Part shown: positions 9,168-20,200 of the stretch, piece by piece
Position numbering within the stretch: the stretch's first letter is position 1
Layout of the letters: every line of letters begins with the position of its first letter
Source of the DNA: Flavivirga amylovorans
Lineage (GTDB): Bacteria > Bacteroidota > Bacteroidia > Flavobacteriales > Flavobacteriaceae
NCBI RefSeq assembly: GCF_030540875.1
Contig: NZ_JAUOEM010000001.1
Coordinates: forward strand, 558,001-622,000
DNA: 64,000 nt
Direction: 5' to 3'
Program-made: the position numbers and the translations under genes
Notes under the pieces: generated by a model
The model's database searches: none
The model's input: only the letters and a program-made list of their open reading frames with translations
What the model was told of the DNA's origin: nothing

Positions 9168-10703
9168 ATGAAAAGTATTTTGAAAAAAAAAGTAGTAATG
9201 AGTACAGTGTTTATATTTATGACCATAAATACTTTTGCTCAAATAGATAATGAGGCAAATTTTTATACGCCAATAGCTAATGCAAATTATAACAGAGACT
9301 TAGTTGCAGACTATGGTGCAGATAACAATTTTGCAACAGACGATAGTACTGTTCTGCAATCTGCAATAGATGATATTAATGCCAATGGAGGTGGTATATT
9401 GACTATTCCAGCAGGGAACTATTCTATTTCCGAAATAAATTTAAAATCCAATGTGCATTTAGATATGGATGATGATGCGGTTATTCGTCCTTCATTAAGA
9501 TCTAATCAAAGTAATTACGCAATCTTTAATTTGGGTGATATTACAGCTCCAATACAAAATATATCTATTACAAGTTCTAGCGGTAATAGATTTCGAGTAG
9601 ACTTAACACAAAACAACAATCCTAATGTCATCGTGGTTAAGTGCAGAAAAGTAACTAATTTTTTGATATCAAGTTTTAATGTAGATGATAGTCTTACTAA
9701 ATTTTCGGCTGTAACGTTCGGTGGGGATTTTTTCAGTAGCGTTTACACATATCCAGAAAATGGTATTGTAAAAGATATAGATATTCAAAATGCACAATAT
9801 GGCTATGGAGTTGTACAGACACAATCAGCAGAAAACGTACTTTTTAAAAATTTATCTGCTACAGGTGGAGCAACATTGCGTTTTGAGACTGGAGCCACAG
9901 GTTTAAATGATTTACAGGGAGATAATTTGCCTCCTGGAGAAACAAAAGTTGGTGGATTGGATAATATGGTAGGACGAAATATTTCCTGTACTAATGGAAA
10001 TTCTGCTGTTATGCTTTCACCCCATGCAGTACATAATGGTAGCGTAGATGTAGAGGGGGTTACTTCTGTAAGTTCTGGTTTTGCTGTTAGAGTAGAAGGT
10101 GGGTTTATTGCTAGCAAATATGACCAAACGATTAATTTAACCGATGGTACTTTTGATTATGTTCGTATAAAGGATGTTACTGCAACTTATGGTAATACAG
10201 CAGAGTTAAAATCTAAGCACTTTAAATTTTATCCGCCAGAAATTTCAAATCCAACAACTATAAGTAGCTATGATCCTAAAGTTTATATTGGGCCATCTAT
10301 AGCAGGTCTTGTTGTAGAAGGAAATTATCTTTGTAACGGAAATACACAAACTGTTTTTATAGAAGCACCTATTGTAGCGAATGGTTTTATTTACCAACCT
10401 ACAGCTATTGTTCCATCAGAAAACGAAACAATTAGTTGTGGATCATTAACTATTGGTGAAAACGAATTGAAAACCGCTTTTGAACTTTTTCCTAATCCAA
10501 CTTCAACTTATGTAAATATGCGTTCATCTGTTAATGGACATGTATCCATTCTTGATGCTAGAGGTGCGCTTTTGAAAACGGTATCAGCTATTAAAAAATC
10601 AAAAGCCGAAAAATTAGATTTATCGGGATTAAGTTCAGGACTTTATTTTCTTCAATTAAAGTCTGAAAACGAGATTCATGTAAAGAAATTTATTATCAAA
10701 TAA
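9168..10703 (+). CDS. GH82 iota-carrageenase-like right-handed beta-helix protein, T9SS-secreted
   Basis: A 511-residue secreted protein (signal ends NTFAQ). It opens with a pectate-lyase-3-like segment (DYGADNNFATDDSTVLQSAI), continues as a right-handed beta-helix, and ends in a type A T9SS domain (FPNPTSTYVNM). The core matches GH82 iota-carrageenases as I remember them: Gln217 (GYGVVQT), Glu240 (TLRFETG) and His286 (MLSPHAVHNG) correspond to Gln222, Glu245 and His281 of the Alteromonas enzyme, with the same 23-residue Gln-Glu spacing. The residue matching the catalytic Asp247 is Gly242, so activity or mechanism may differ. It is cotranscribed (15-base gap) with a sulfatase. A generic beta-helix hydrolase or lyase remains an alternative. 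Confidence 0.72.
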   Translation: MKSILKKKVVMSTVFIFMTINTFAQIDNEANFYTPIANANYNRDLVADYGADNNFATDDSTVLQSAIDDINANGGGILTIPAGNYSISEINLKSNVHLDMDDDAVIRPSLRSNQSNYAIFNLGDITAPIQNISITSSSGNRFRVDLTQNNNPNVIVVKCRKVTNFLISSFNVDDSLTKFSAVTFGGDFFSSVYTYPENGIVKDIDIQNAQYGYGVVQTQSAENVLFKNLSATGGATLRFETGATGLNDLQGDNLPPGETKVGGLDNMVGRNISCTNGNSAVMLSPHAVHNGSVDVEGVTSVSSGFAVRVEGGFIASKYDQTINLTDGTFDYVRIKDVTATYGNTAELKSKHFKFYPPEISNPTTISSYDPKVYIGPSIAGLVVEGNYLCNGNTQTVFIEAPIVANGFIYQPTAIVPSENETISCGSLTIGENELKTAFELFPNPTSTYVNMRSSVNGHVSILDARGALLKTVSAIKKSKAEKLDLSGLSSGLYFLQLKSENEIHVKKFIIK

Positions 10704-10718
10704 TATCAAATACTAAGT

Positions 10719-12194
10719 ATGAAACTTATCAAGACTTTCTCATTAATACTTGTTCTAATGTTATGTGTAGGATGTAATAATTTAACAGATAACCAAGATA
10801 AAGGACATGCTGAAAATGTGATTTCCAATTCTCCAAACATCATTTTATTTGTTTCAGATGATCATGGTACAGATGCATTAGGTAGTTATGGTAACCCGAT
10901 TATAAAAACGCCCAATCTTGATAAGTTAGCATCAGAAGGCGTACGATTTACTAATGCCTATTGTACTAGTGCAAGTTGTGCGGCCAGTAGATCAGTTATT
11001 TTATCAGGTCAGTTTGGGCATGCTACAGGGTCTTACGGACACGTGCATGACTACCATCATTTTAGTACGTTTGATGGTGTTCAATCGCTTTCTAACAGAT
11101 TATCAGATGCAGGATATTTAACCGCAAGAATAGGAAAATATCACGTCGCACCAGAGGCGGTGTATTTATTTGATGAAGTTTTAGAGGCTGATCCAAGAAA
11201 TACGGTGGAAATGGCAAATGCTAGTAAAAACGTAATAAACGCTAATAAACCATTTTTCTTATATTTTTGTACCGATGATCCACATAGAGGGCATCCTTTT
11301 AATCCAGATCCATGGGATGCACCTAACACATTTGGTAACAAAGAAGGAGGATATGCTGGTGTAGAGCAGATTGTTTACGACCCGAAAGACGTTTTAGTTC
11401 CAGATTTTTTACCTGATACTAAAGAAAGTAGAGAAGAAATTGCGCAATATTACCAAAGTGTTTCTAGAATAGACCAAGGATTTGGTAAGTTGATGGAGCA
11501 TTTAAAAGATGCCGGAAAATTAGATACTACCATTGTATTCTATATTTCTGATAATGGTATGGCATTCCCTGGCGCAAAAACTACGGTCTACGAGCCTGGA
11601 ATTAAGTTACCATGTATCATAAAAGATCCTACTAAGCCCAAAGGAGGCATAGTTAATGATGCCAGAATTTCATGGGTAGACTTAACACCAACAATTTTAG
11701 ATATGGCCAATGTTAGCTTTAATGCCGATGAGTTTCATGGCAAATCTTTTAAGGATATCATTTACGAAGAAAAGGTAGAAGGTTGGGATAAAATTTATGC
11801 ATCACATACGTTTCATGAAATCACCATGTATTATCCTATGCGTGTTGTTATTGACGGTGATTATAAGTTGATTTGGAATATCGCCTATCGTTTGGATTAT
11901 CCGTTTGCATCAGATTTATGGGCAGCTTCAACATGGCAAGCCATATATAGAAATGACGAAGAGTATTTTGGAAAGCGTACTGTTAAGGATTATATGTTCA
12001 GACCAGAGTTTGAACTTTTTAATCTAACAAAAGACCCGAGCGAATCCATCAATTTAGCTGAGAATGATACTTACAGAGAAACTTTGGAATCTATGAAAGC
12101 TAAAATGAAAGACTTTCAACTTAAAACGAAAGATCCTTGGTTAATTATGTGGGATCATGACAGTTCGTTGCAAGGTACTGGTGTTAATCTGTAG
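10719..12194 (+). CDS. S1 family sulfatase, lipoprotein
   Basis: A 491-residue sulfatase with a lipoprotein signal (LMLCVGC, Cys19). Metal-binding Asp47-Asp48 are in LFVSDDHGTDALG. The modification site is the C-x-A-x-R form, CAASR with Cys87, recognised by formylglycine-generating systems. SDNGMAFPGAK supplies the later metal/active-site Asp-Asn. The overall pattern resembles the N-sulfoglucosamine sulfohydrolase-like branch (often S1_8), but the substrate here is more likely a galactan sulfate given the adjacent GH82-like gene; that is inference. It is distinct in sequence from the 6413-7774 sulfatase, so the two probably remove sulfates at different positions. Confidence 0.9.
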   Translation: MKLIKTFSLILVLMLCVGCNNLTDNQDKGHAENVISNSPNIILFVSDDHGTDALGSYGNPIIKTPNLDKLASEGVRFTNAYCTSASCAASRSVILSGQFGHATGSYGHVHDYHHFSTFDGVQSLSNRLSDAGYLTARIGKYHVAPEAVYLFDEVLEADPRNTVEMANASKNVINANKPFFLYFCTDDPHRGHPFNPDPWDAPNTFGNKEGGYAGVEQIVYDPKDVLVPDFLPDTKESREEIAQYYQSVSRIDQGFGKLMEHLKDAGKLDTTIVFYISDNGMAFPGAKTTVYEPGIKLPCIIKDPTKPKGGIVNDARISWVDLTPTILDMANVSFNADEFHGKSFKDIIYEEKVEGWDKIYASHTFHEITMYYPMRVVIDGDYKLIWNIAYRLDYPFASDLWAASTWQAIYRNDEEYFGKRTVKDYMFRPEFELFNLTKDPSESINLAENDTYRETLESMKAKMKDFQLKTKDPWLIMWDHDSSLQGTGVNL

Positions 12195-12299
12195 ACAATT
12201 TAGATTTAATGGATGTCACAAAAAGTAAAATATTATGGTTTTACAGTTTTAACCATTCTTATTTTTTGCTTGTATTAATCTAAGTTTATTTGCCTAAAA

Positions 12300-12725
12300 C
12301 CTTATGGTAAGCAGGTCAATCTAATATGGTTGGAGCAGGGAATTATGATGAGTTGGATGTTGAAATAAAACAACGTATTTAAAAAATATCTAAAAAAGTA
12401 TCTTTAAGCTATAATGGCGAAATTTCAAAACCACTTGTCTTATTACAACAATACGCTTGGTAAGACATACAATTTTAAAAACGATTTGGTTTAGAACTCT
12501 TGTTGGGGATTACACTTTCTAAAGCCTATCCTCATCAAGAGTTTTTGTTTATAAAAAGGGCACATGGAGCACACCCTTATTCGGTGCATGGAATCCAAAA
12601 TGGTATAAAAGCAAAGCACTACTTGCTGAAAAACCGAGTATAAACAACAACTAAAATTATACGATTTACATATTTCAGATATTAATCAAAATTTAGAGTA
12701 TCTAAAAAAGCATCTCATTATAGTA
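12300..12725 (+). pseudogene. Decayed SASA-type carbohydrate esterase
   Basis: No long frame, but conceptual translation with frame changes gives consecutive pieces of a SASA (sialate O-acetylesterase-like) hydrolase. AGQSNMVGAGNYDEL (from 12311) contains the catalytic GQSNM motif. Then come LSYNGEISKPLVLLQQYAW; FGLELLLGITLSKAYPHQEF with LFIKRAHG; WSTPLFGAWNPKWYKSKALL; and DINQNLEYLKKHL. At least three frameshifts or stops interrupt it and the C-terminal half is missing. It probably once removed acetyl or similar esters from the PUL substrate. The flanks (12195-12300 and 12725-13001) show nothing further I can identify. Confidence 0.75.
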
Positions 12726-13001
12726 ATAGCCCTCTTTTTAACTTTGAAAGGTATTAAAATAGGAGGCATAACAGACTTAAATTTCTAATTCACAACAAGT
12801 ATCTTTAGTACGAGTTAAATAAAGGTTTTGTTAAAAAAATGTCATCTTAACAATAAGATGAACAATTTATACCCATAATATGAATTTTATATCTATACAA
12901 AGTATGAATGAATTAAAGTAGTTTTGTTTGAAAAGTATTGATATGAAAGGAAAATTTAACAACGAAAACTATTATTTAAAATAAGTTTTAAATTAATTAT
13001 T

Positions 13002-15989
13002 ATGATAAAGAAGAAAAAAACAAGACAATTATTAGTTCTTTTTGGGCTTTTATTTTGTCTGGCCTCGAATGCTCAATCAGAACTCTATATTGCTACCAAT
13101 GGTAATGATAGCAATGATGGATCTATTGATAACCCATTAGCTACTTTAATAGGAGCTAGGGATAAAGCGCGAACTACTGGAGCAAAAACTATATTTATTA
13201 GAGAGGGACATTATAATTTTGATACAACTTGTGAGTTGGGTTCCGAAGATTCTGGAGTTACATTTAGTGGTTATCAAGATGAAAAAGTAATTCTTGATGG
13301 TAGTGGGTTTATAGATTCTGAGCAATTTGAGATTGTGTCACAGAGTAATTTAGTAGCTAAATTACACAGTAATGCTGTGGGTAAAGTCTATTCTCAAATT
13401 ATAACAAACTCTGCATTGAAAACATTTTTAGAGAAACCTACAGCCCAAATCTCTATGAATGATAAAATGATGACTGTAGCAAGATTTCCCAATAATGGCT
13501 ATGGTCATATAGTAAATAGTACAGTGACTGGAGCAGATAATCTTAGAGAAACAGGTACAGATACAGACCCTAAAGGAGCCACATTTGAAATAAGAGAACC
13601 TATTGATGCTTCAAAATGGAATGCAGAACTATCCAGATTAAAAAAAGCATGGGTTAAAGGGTATTTTTCTGCTGAGTTTTTTAAAGAAGATATTCCCGTT
13701 AATTCAGTGAGTTCTAGTGGGCAAATAACACTTACTAATGGAACGTGGTATGATATAAAATTGGGAAGTCATCCAAATCGATTATTCGCATACCATTTGT
13801 TATGTGAATTAGATGAGCCAGGAGAGTGGTACTATGATAATTCAGATTCTCGTTTATACATTTGGCCAACTATACCTATAACAGATAATACATCTATTGG
13901 TACTTGGGCAGGACCACAATGTTTTGAAATAAATGATGGACAAGACATTCAAATCAAAAAAATGACGATTCAAAATGTTGGATCTGGTAGTAATGGACAA
14001 GGCGCTATAAATGTTATAGGGGCGAGTAGAAATATTTTGATAGCAGGAATAACATTTAGGTTTATAGCATCACCACTTACCTCTGTAAATCTATGGGATG
14101 ATGTTAAAAATAGTAAGGTGTTAAGTTGCGATTTTTATGATGTATCAAACAATAGTAGATTATATGGAGGAGGAATAACATCTACATCTGTTACATACGG
14201 AAATAATGTTATGGAAAACTGTCATTTTACTCAAGTATACTCTAAAGATTTTTATGGTAAAGCATGTGGTATAAGGGGCGCAGGTAATATTTTTAGAAAT
14301 AATTTAATTCATAATATGAATGGTCAGCCTTTAACTTTTAATGGTGTAGACCATGTCATAGAACTTAACGAAGCATTTAATACAAACATTGAAGAAGGTG
14401 ATGGCGGTATGTTTTATTCAGGAGGAGACTTATCGTCTTTTGGTAATACGCTAAAGCATAACTTTTTTCATCATAATATGACTGTACCTCAATTATTAGG
14501 TAAGGGAGCTATTCATTTAGACGATATTGATGCTGGTGATAATGTTTATGAAAACATTTTCTACAAAGCAGGCTGGGCTGGTGTTAAAATGAATAAAGCT
14601 GGGGGGCATTCTATTCAAAGAAATGTTTTTATTGAGAATTATAACTCAATAAGAAATAATAATAATAACGTAGTAGCTGAATATGACAGAACCGTAGATC
14701 TTTTAGTTAGTGATCCAAATAGTACAACTAAAAACAATTATATAGGGAGAATGCTACAAAGAATTGGTGTGTCTGGTTGGCAAACAGGAATAACAAAAGA
14801 TAACTGGCCAGAACGTGTCGAACAATTTTGGTATGATAGATATCCTAGAATGCAAACATTATATGAAGGTTTAAATAACAATGATGTTTTGGGAGCACAT
14901 GGAAACGATTACACTGATAATATGTTTCTCGGATCTATTTTTAGAGATTACCTTCCTAGCAATCCTGATTTTGCAATAATCTCAGGAACACAAGCGGTGA
15001 CTTTAGATCTTTTTACAAACCCAAGCACATTAAATTTTAAATTTAATGAACCAAGACCTGGATATGCTCCAAATATTCCATTTGAGAATGTAGCACTGTA
15101 TTTAGATGAATATAGATGTGCTGTACCAGATAAAAATAAATATCGTCAAGAAATTAAGCAGCGTTTTGATGGTCTTGCATGTTTTGATAATAGTGCTGTT
15201 TATGACTTTGATACTATTACAGAAAGATTATATTACAACTCGGGCGAAGAGATTTTTAAATCAATTCCTTGTACTAATACTATTGTAGAAACAGGAGATG
15301 ATAGTTATATAATAAAAGCCACAGGTGAAAGCTGTCCAGATAAGGATAATGGTAAAGTAAAAATTACGGCCAAGAATAATGGGACTTATGTAGCAAATTT
15401 AAATGGAGGAGCAGACATTAACTTTGTTAGTGAATGGGTTATAGAAGATTTAATACCAGGTACCTACGATTTATGTATTACAAATACGGCTAATAGCATT
15501 ACCCAATGTTTTAGTTTTGAAATAGAAGAAGGAACTGGAATAACAGGTAAAACCACTCAAGGTTCAGGTAAAGTTGCTGTAGAAATTACTGAAGGTACTG
15601 CGCCTTTTAATGTATTTGTAAATGGAGAGATGGTATTACAAACCTCTTTACAATCATTTTCAGTAAAAGCAAACAATGGTGATGTTGTAGAAGTGAAATC
15701 TAGTATAGTCTGTGAAGGAAGCCTAAATAAAACCATGGATGGTATTGCAAAAGTTTCGCCAAATCCAACAGAAGGTGCTTTTGAAATAGAATTGTCTATG
15801 GCATTAAATGATGATGTGAAAGTTGAGATCTATAATGTTTATTCGCAATTAGTATCATCTAAATTGTATCCTGTTAGTAATGGAAAAATCCAAATAAATA
15901 TTAATGAAAAGCCAGCAGGGATTTATTTTTCTGTATTGCATGTAGGGAATAATAATAAACCAAAGGTTTTTAAAATAATAAAGAAATAA
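13002..15989 (+). CDS. GH141-like right-handed beta-helix glycosidase, T9SS-secreted
   Basis: A 995-residue secreted enzyme candidate (signal ends ASNAQ). It opens with LYIATNGNDSNDGSIDNPLA, the standard start of large beta-helix hydrolases, and has the ELDEPGEWYYDNSDSRLYIW segment characteristic of GH141-like proteins. Asp467 (EEGDGGMFYS) and Asp508 (HLDDIDAG) are 41 residues apart, the spacing I recall for the proposed catalytic pair of the GH141 fucosidase/xylanase BT1002. After the helix come two small beta domains (about 760-900) and a type A T9SS domain (VSPNPTEGAFEIEL). The stop overlaps the next gene's start. Family membership is by pattern; GH110-like or unclassified beta-helix enzymes are alternatives. 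Confidence 0.65.
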   Translation: MIKKKKTRQLLVLFGLLFCLASNAQSELYIATNGNDSNDGSIDNPLATLIGARDKARTTGAKTIFIREGHYNFDTTCELGSEDSGVTFSGYQDEKVILDGSGFIDSEQFEIVSQSNLVAKLHSNAVGKVYSQIITNSALKTFLEKPTAQISMNDKMMTVARFPNNGYGHIVNSTVTGADNLRETGTDTDPKGATFEIREPIDASKWNAELSRLKKAWVKGYFSAEFFKEDIPVNSVSSSGQITLTNGTWYDIKLGSHPNRLFAYHLLCELDEPGEWYYDNSDSRLYIWPTIPITDNTSIGTWAGPQCFEINDGQDIQIKKMTIQNVGSGSNGQGAINVIGASRNILIAGITFRFIASPLTSVNLWDDVKNSKVLSCDFYDVSNNSRLYGGGITSTSVTYGNNVMENCHFTQVYSKDFYGKACGIRGAGNIFRNNLIHNMNGQPLTFNGVDHVIELNEAFNTNIEEGDGGMFYSGGDLSSFGNTLKHNFFHHNMTVPQLLGKGAIHLDDIDAGDNVYENIFYKAGWAGVKMNKAGGHSIQRNVFIENYNSIRNNNNNVVAEYDRTVDLLVSDPNSTTKNNYIGRMLQRIGVSGWQTGITKDNWPERVEQFWYDRYPRMQTLYEGLNNNDVLGAHGNDYTDNMFLGSIFRDYLPSNPDFAIISGTQAVTLDLFTNPSTLNFKFNEPRPGYAPNIPFENVALYLDEYRCAVPDKNKYRQEIKQRFDGLACFDNSAVYDFDTITERLYYNSGEEIFKSIPCTNTIVETGDDSYIIKATGESCPDKDNGKVKITAKNNGTYVANLNGGADINFVSEWVIEDLIPGTYDLCITNTANSITQCFSFEIEEGTGITGKTTQGSGKVAVEITEGTAPFNVFVNGEMVLQTSLQSFSVKANNGDVVEVKSSIVCEGSLNKTMDGIAKVSPNPTEGAFEIELSMALNDDVKVEIYNVYSQLVSSKLYPVSNGKIQININEKPAGIYFSVLHVGNNNKPKVFKIIKK

Positions 15990-16705
15990 TGAAAAAATAT
16001 ATAATACTTACGTTATTCGGATTAGTTTTAATGTCATGTAGCAGTGGAGGCGGTGATGAAGTAGGTCCAGACCCAGACCCAGATCCAGGCCCAGTAAACG
16101 AAGCACCGTCTGTTCCAGGTTTAACAGAACCAACAGATAACCAAATATGTATAGATAACAATCTTACATTCACTTGGGGAACCTCTACAGATCCAGAAAG
16201 TGATGCTGTAAAGTATACTATGGAGATATCAAAGAATATGGAGTTTACTCAGATTACACATAGCTTTCCTAATCTTACAAGTAATACAAAAACGGTTTTG
16301 TTAGAAAAAGATTTGGTATACTATTGGAGGGTTAAAGCAGTAGACAGTAAGAATGCTTCCAGCAATTTTTCATCTATATTTCAATTCTATACAGAAGGAT
16401 TTGGAGAAGACAATCATATACCATTTGCACCATCATTATTAACCCCAGATTTAAATGAGACCATTTCTGTAACGTCAGTATTTCTATCATGGGGAGCAAC
16501 AGATGTGGATGGTGATGCATTAACATTCGATATTTATTTAGATACCAATAACCCACCAACGACTATTGTAGAGAATGACCATACAGATAAAGAATATACA
16601 GCATCGTCTTTAATGGCATCTACTACATATTATTGGAAAATTGTAGCTAAAGATGGTAATGGTGCGTCTTCAGTAGGGCAAGTGTGGAGCTTTTCAACAC
16701 AGTAA
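15989..16705 (+). CDS. Surface lipoprotein with two fibronectin-III-like domains
   Basis: A 238-residue lipoprotein: signal ending LVLMSC, then SSGGGDE and a DP repeat linker (DPDPDPDPGP), then two FN3-like domains (about 45-135 and 145-238), each with a YYWRVKAVD or YYWKIVAKDGNGAS strand. The start ATG shares its A with the TAA stop of the GH141-like gene, so the two are translationally coupled. The same FN3-type repeats recur in the two lipoproteins at 20925-24774. The likely role is glycan binding or spacing at the surface. A terminator follows at 16745. Confidence 0.75.
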   Translation: MKKYIILTLFGLVLMSCSSGGGDEVGPDPDPDPGPVNEAPSVPGLTEPTDNQICIDNNLTFTWGTSTDPESDAVKYTMEISKNMEFTQITHSFPNLTSNTKTVLLEKDLVYYWRVKAVDSKNASSNFSSIFQFYTEGFGEDNHIPFAPSLLTPDLNETISVTSVFLSWGATDVDGDALTFDIYLDTNNPPTTIVENDHTDKEYTASSLMASTTYYWKIVAKDGNGASSVGQVWSFSTQ

Positions 16706-16744
16706 AATAGATAGTATTATCTCATAAAAAGGATATAATGTCAT

Positions 16745-16779
16745 AAACGCATAATTGTAAATCGATTATGCGTTTTTTA
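16745..16779 (+). terminator. Rho-independent terminator
   Basis: An 11-base perfect stem AAACGCATAAT (16745-16755) / ATTATGCGTTT (16765-16775), 9-base loop, followed by Ts; 39 bases after the lipoprotein stop. Confidence 0.8.
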
Positions 16780-17217
16780 TTTAATATTTAAACCTTCGTT
16801 TTTGTTTTATATCATTTCTGCATTTAAATTACTGTAAAAGAAAATGAGGATTTTTTTCTTTATACAAAATAGAAAGATAAATCATGGCCTTAGTTACGGT
16901 TGTTGAAGTAGAAAGGAAAAAAGAGCGTTTTATTACGGTCATTTGGATGTAGAAATGGTATTAGAACAATTTATAGTAATAATAAGAACTTTATATGCTA
17001 TATAGCATGTATGTGAAATATGTAATTTAGAAAAATATAATTATGTAAGTGGCACTAATAAAATTAGTTATAGTTTTTATAATAGCTAGGTGTTTATTAG
17101 AGATGCATTAGAAAGGCTTTCGTTTACTAGATACCACTTATTGAATTTTTCATATAAAGAAAGCTTTTTCATGCTGATTTTATAGATGAATAAATTGAAT
17201 TCTAAAAATTGAATACT
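16780..17217. other. Intergenic region before the second GH141-like gene
   Basis: About 440 AT-rich bases between a terminator and the next gene. Short open stretches exist (for example around 16884-17010), but I cannot match them to any protein family and they are broken by stops. It presumably contains the promoter for the 17218 gene; I could not find a convincing -33/-7 pair. Confidence 0.5.
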
Positions 17218-20200
17218 ATGAAGAAAAAATACTTTTGTTTAATATGTTTTGTGCTTTCTTTATTGTTGACAATACAAGTTACAGCCCAAAACGAATTATT
17301 TATTGCTGAAAATGGTAGTGATACAAATACAGGTACTATAAATGATCCATTAGCAACATTAATAGGTGCTAGGGATAAAGCAAGAGCAACTGGAGCACAA
17401 CAAATTTGGATTAGAGGAGGGCGTTACTCTTATGATACAACATGTTCTTTAGATTCTCAAGATGATGGCCTTGTGATTAGTGGATATCAAAATGAAACAG
17501 TAATTTTTGATGGGAGTAGATTTATTAATGCACAAAACTTTACAGTTGTAACTGAGCAAACACAACTAGATAAGTTAAATCCAATTGCTAAGGGTAAAGT
17601 ACAATCGGTTCAAATTACAGATCCAAATATAATAGCATTATTAACTGAATCTACTGCACAAATATCTATTAATGATGAAATGAAAACATTAGCACGTTTT
17701 CCTAATGTGGGCTTTTCACACGTCAATAATAGTACAATCAATACTAGTGGAGAAGTAAATAATACTATGGGAACATATAATGCCCCAGTAGGACCTTCAT
17801 TTAGAATGGTTGAAAGTATAGACGCTGATAAATGGAATACAGAAATTACAAGAACTAAGCGTGTTGGTACCAGAGGTTATGTGTCCGCAGTATGGCTAAA
17901 GGAAGATAACAGGATACATTCAGTTAGTGGATCTGGAGATGTGCGTTTGGTTGATGGTACTAGGTACGGTTTAGGAAATGGTGGAAGCAGTAGGCCTAGA
18001 CGATTTTTAGTTTATAATATCTTATACGAACTAGATCAACCAGGTGAATGGTATTTTGATGTCCAAACCTCTAGCCTTTATGTTTGGTTTGATAACCCCG
18101 TCGATCAAGATAAGACTATAGGGGTTTGGGCAGGGCCACAATTATTTGAAATTAATAATGCCGATGGGATAACCATACAAAAAATGACCATTCAAAATGT
18201 CGGTAAAGGAAATAACGGTAAAGGCGCTATTAATGTTATTGGAGTAAGTAATAATATTTTAGTAGCAGGTGTGCGTTTTAGATTTATTGCTGCACCATTA
18301 ACAGCATTAAATTTTTGGCATGATGTAACAAATAGTTCAGCTGTAAGCTGTGATTTTTATGATATCCCGAATTGTACGAGACTTTATGGAGGGGAAATGA
18401 CTTCAACCTCAATAAGTTATGGGAACAACAAAATTGAAAATTGTCATTTTACTCAAGTGTTTTCAAAAGATTTTTATGGTAAAGCCTGTGGAATCAATGG
18501 TGCAGGTAACATCTTTAGAAATAATTTAATTCATAATATGAATGGTCAACCTTTAACACATAAAGGAGTAGATCATCTTTTAGAAAGAAACGAAGTCTTT
18601 AATGTAGGTATAGAGGAAGGCGATGGAGGTGCATTCTATACAGGAAATGCTATATGGTCTCACGGAAATACAATTAAACACAATTTTGTACACCATATTA
18701 TGAGCGTGCCAGCACTAATTGGGCGTGCTGCATTTTTTTCGGATGATATAGACGGAGGAGAGTTTGTTACTGAGAACGTACTGTATAAAGGAGGTTGGGA
18801 GTCTATTAAAATGAATAAAGGAGCTGGACACAACATAACAAAAAACGTCTTGTTAGATTGTCATACAGCAATACGAAACGGTGATGATAGTGGTAATAAT
18901 TACCAAACAGCTATGAATTACATTACAAATAATAATACCAATTCAAATGATAAAAATAATTATGTAGGACGCATGTTAAAAGCCATCGGGATTCCAAATT
19001 GGCAATCTGGATTAACAACGGCTAATTGGAGCGATAGGATAGAACCTTTTTGGACGAACAGATACTCATTACTACAGCCTGTTGTAGATCAGTATAATGC
19101 TAATAATAAATTTGGCGCTTATGAGTGTAGTTTTGATAGTAATTTGTTCTGGAGTAACAATACAAATACACGAGGCGGAAGTGCTGTAGTTACAAATAGT
19201 AGGGATATAGATTTAAGTTTGTTTGAACAACCGGACAATCTTAACTTCAAGTTTAAAGAACCCAGGCCAACTTATGCGCCAAATATTCCTTTTAATAACA
19301 TTGGACTTTATCAAGATACCTACCGCTGTGCAATACCAGATAAAAATGTTTACAGGCGAAATATGAAACTTCGTTTTGAAGGTCAAGCGAGTCATACAAA
19401 TGATAGTTACAGCTATGCAAACATTAATACCAGGCTCTATTATAATTCGGGAGAAATGGTTTACGAAACCATACCTTGTGCAGATGTTTTACCTGAAATA
19501 GCAGAAGCAAATGAGTATAAGTTTGATCTAGGTACAGGAAATTCAAAAGTTTTTAATGATTATATAAGAGTTTCTAATACAACAAAGGGTATTAATTTTG
19601 GTTGGACAGATACATCAAATTTAGAATCTAGAGATAGAGGTGTTACTAGTGGAGTAAACGATTTGAACAGGGATTTTGTAATGTCAGATCAAACTAGAGT
19701 ATTTGAAGCTCGTGTACTTAATGGTAATTGGAAAGTTTTAATCACTTTTGGAGATAGAGACGAAGCGCATGACAATATGCAAGTAAAAGCAGAAGGGCAA
19801 ATTATCTTTAATGATGTAGATTCTCAACCAGCAGCTTTTTTCAATCAGATAGCAGATTTAGATGTTTTAGACGGAAAACTTACTTTAGAGTTTTCAGACC
19901 AAGGCGGAAGTGACCCCAACTGGCAAGCTACAAGAATATGGTTGCGACGTAACGGACCAGCATTATCGGTTGATAATGTGGTGTTAGATAATCAAGTTCA
20001 AATATATCCAAACCCAACAAGAGGCATTTTAAATATTAGTTACCATAAATCTATAGAAAAAGCTTCAGTGGAAATTTTTGATAATCTAGGAAGAAGTATC
20101 TCTAAAAGTAGTATTCACAATGGTAGTACAATTAATGTAAATTCATTCTCAACAGGATTATACCATCTAAAAATTAAAATAGGTGATCGTATTTTTAATA

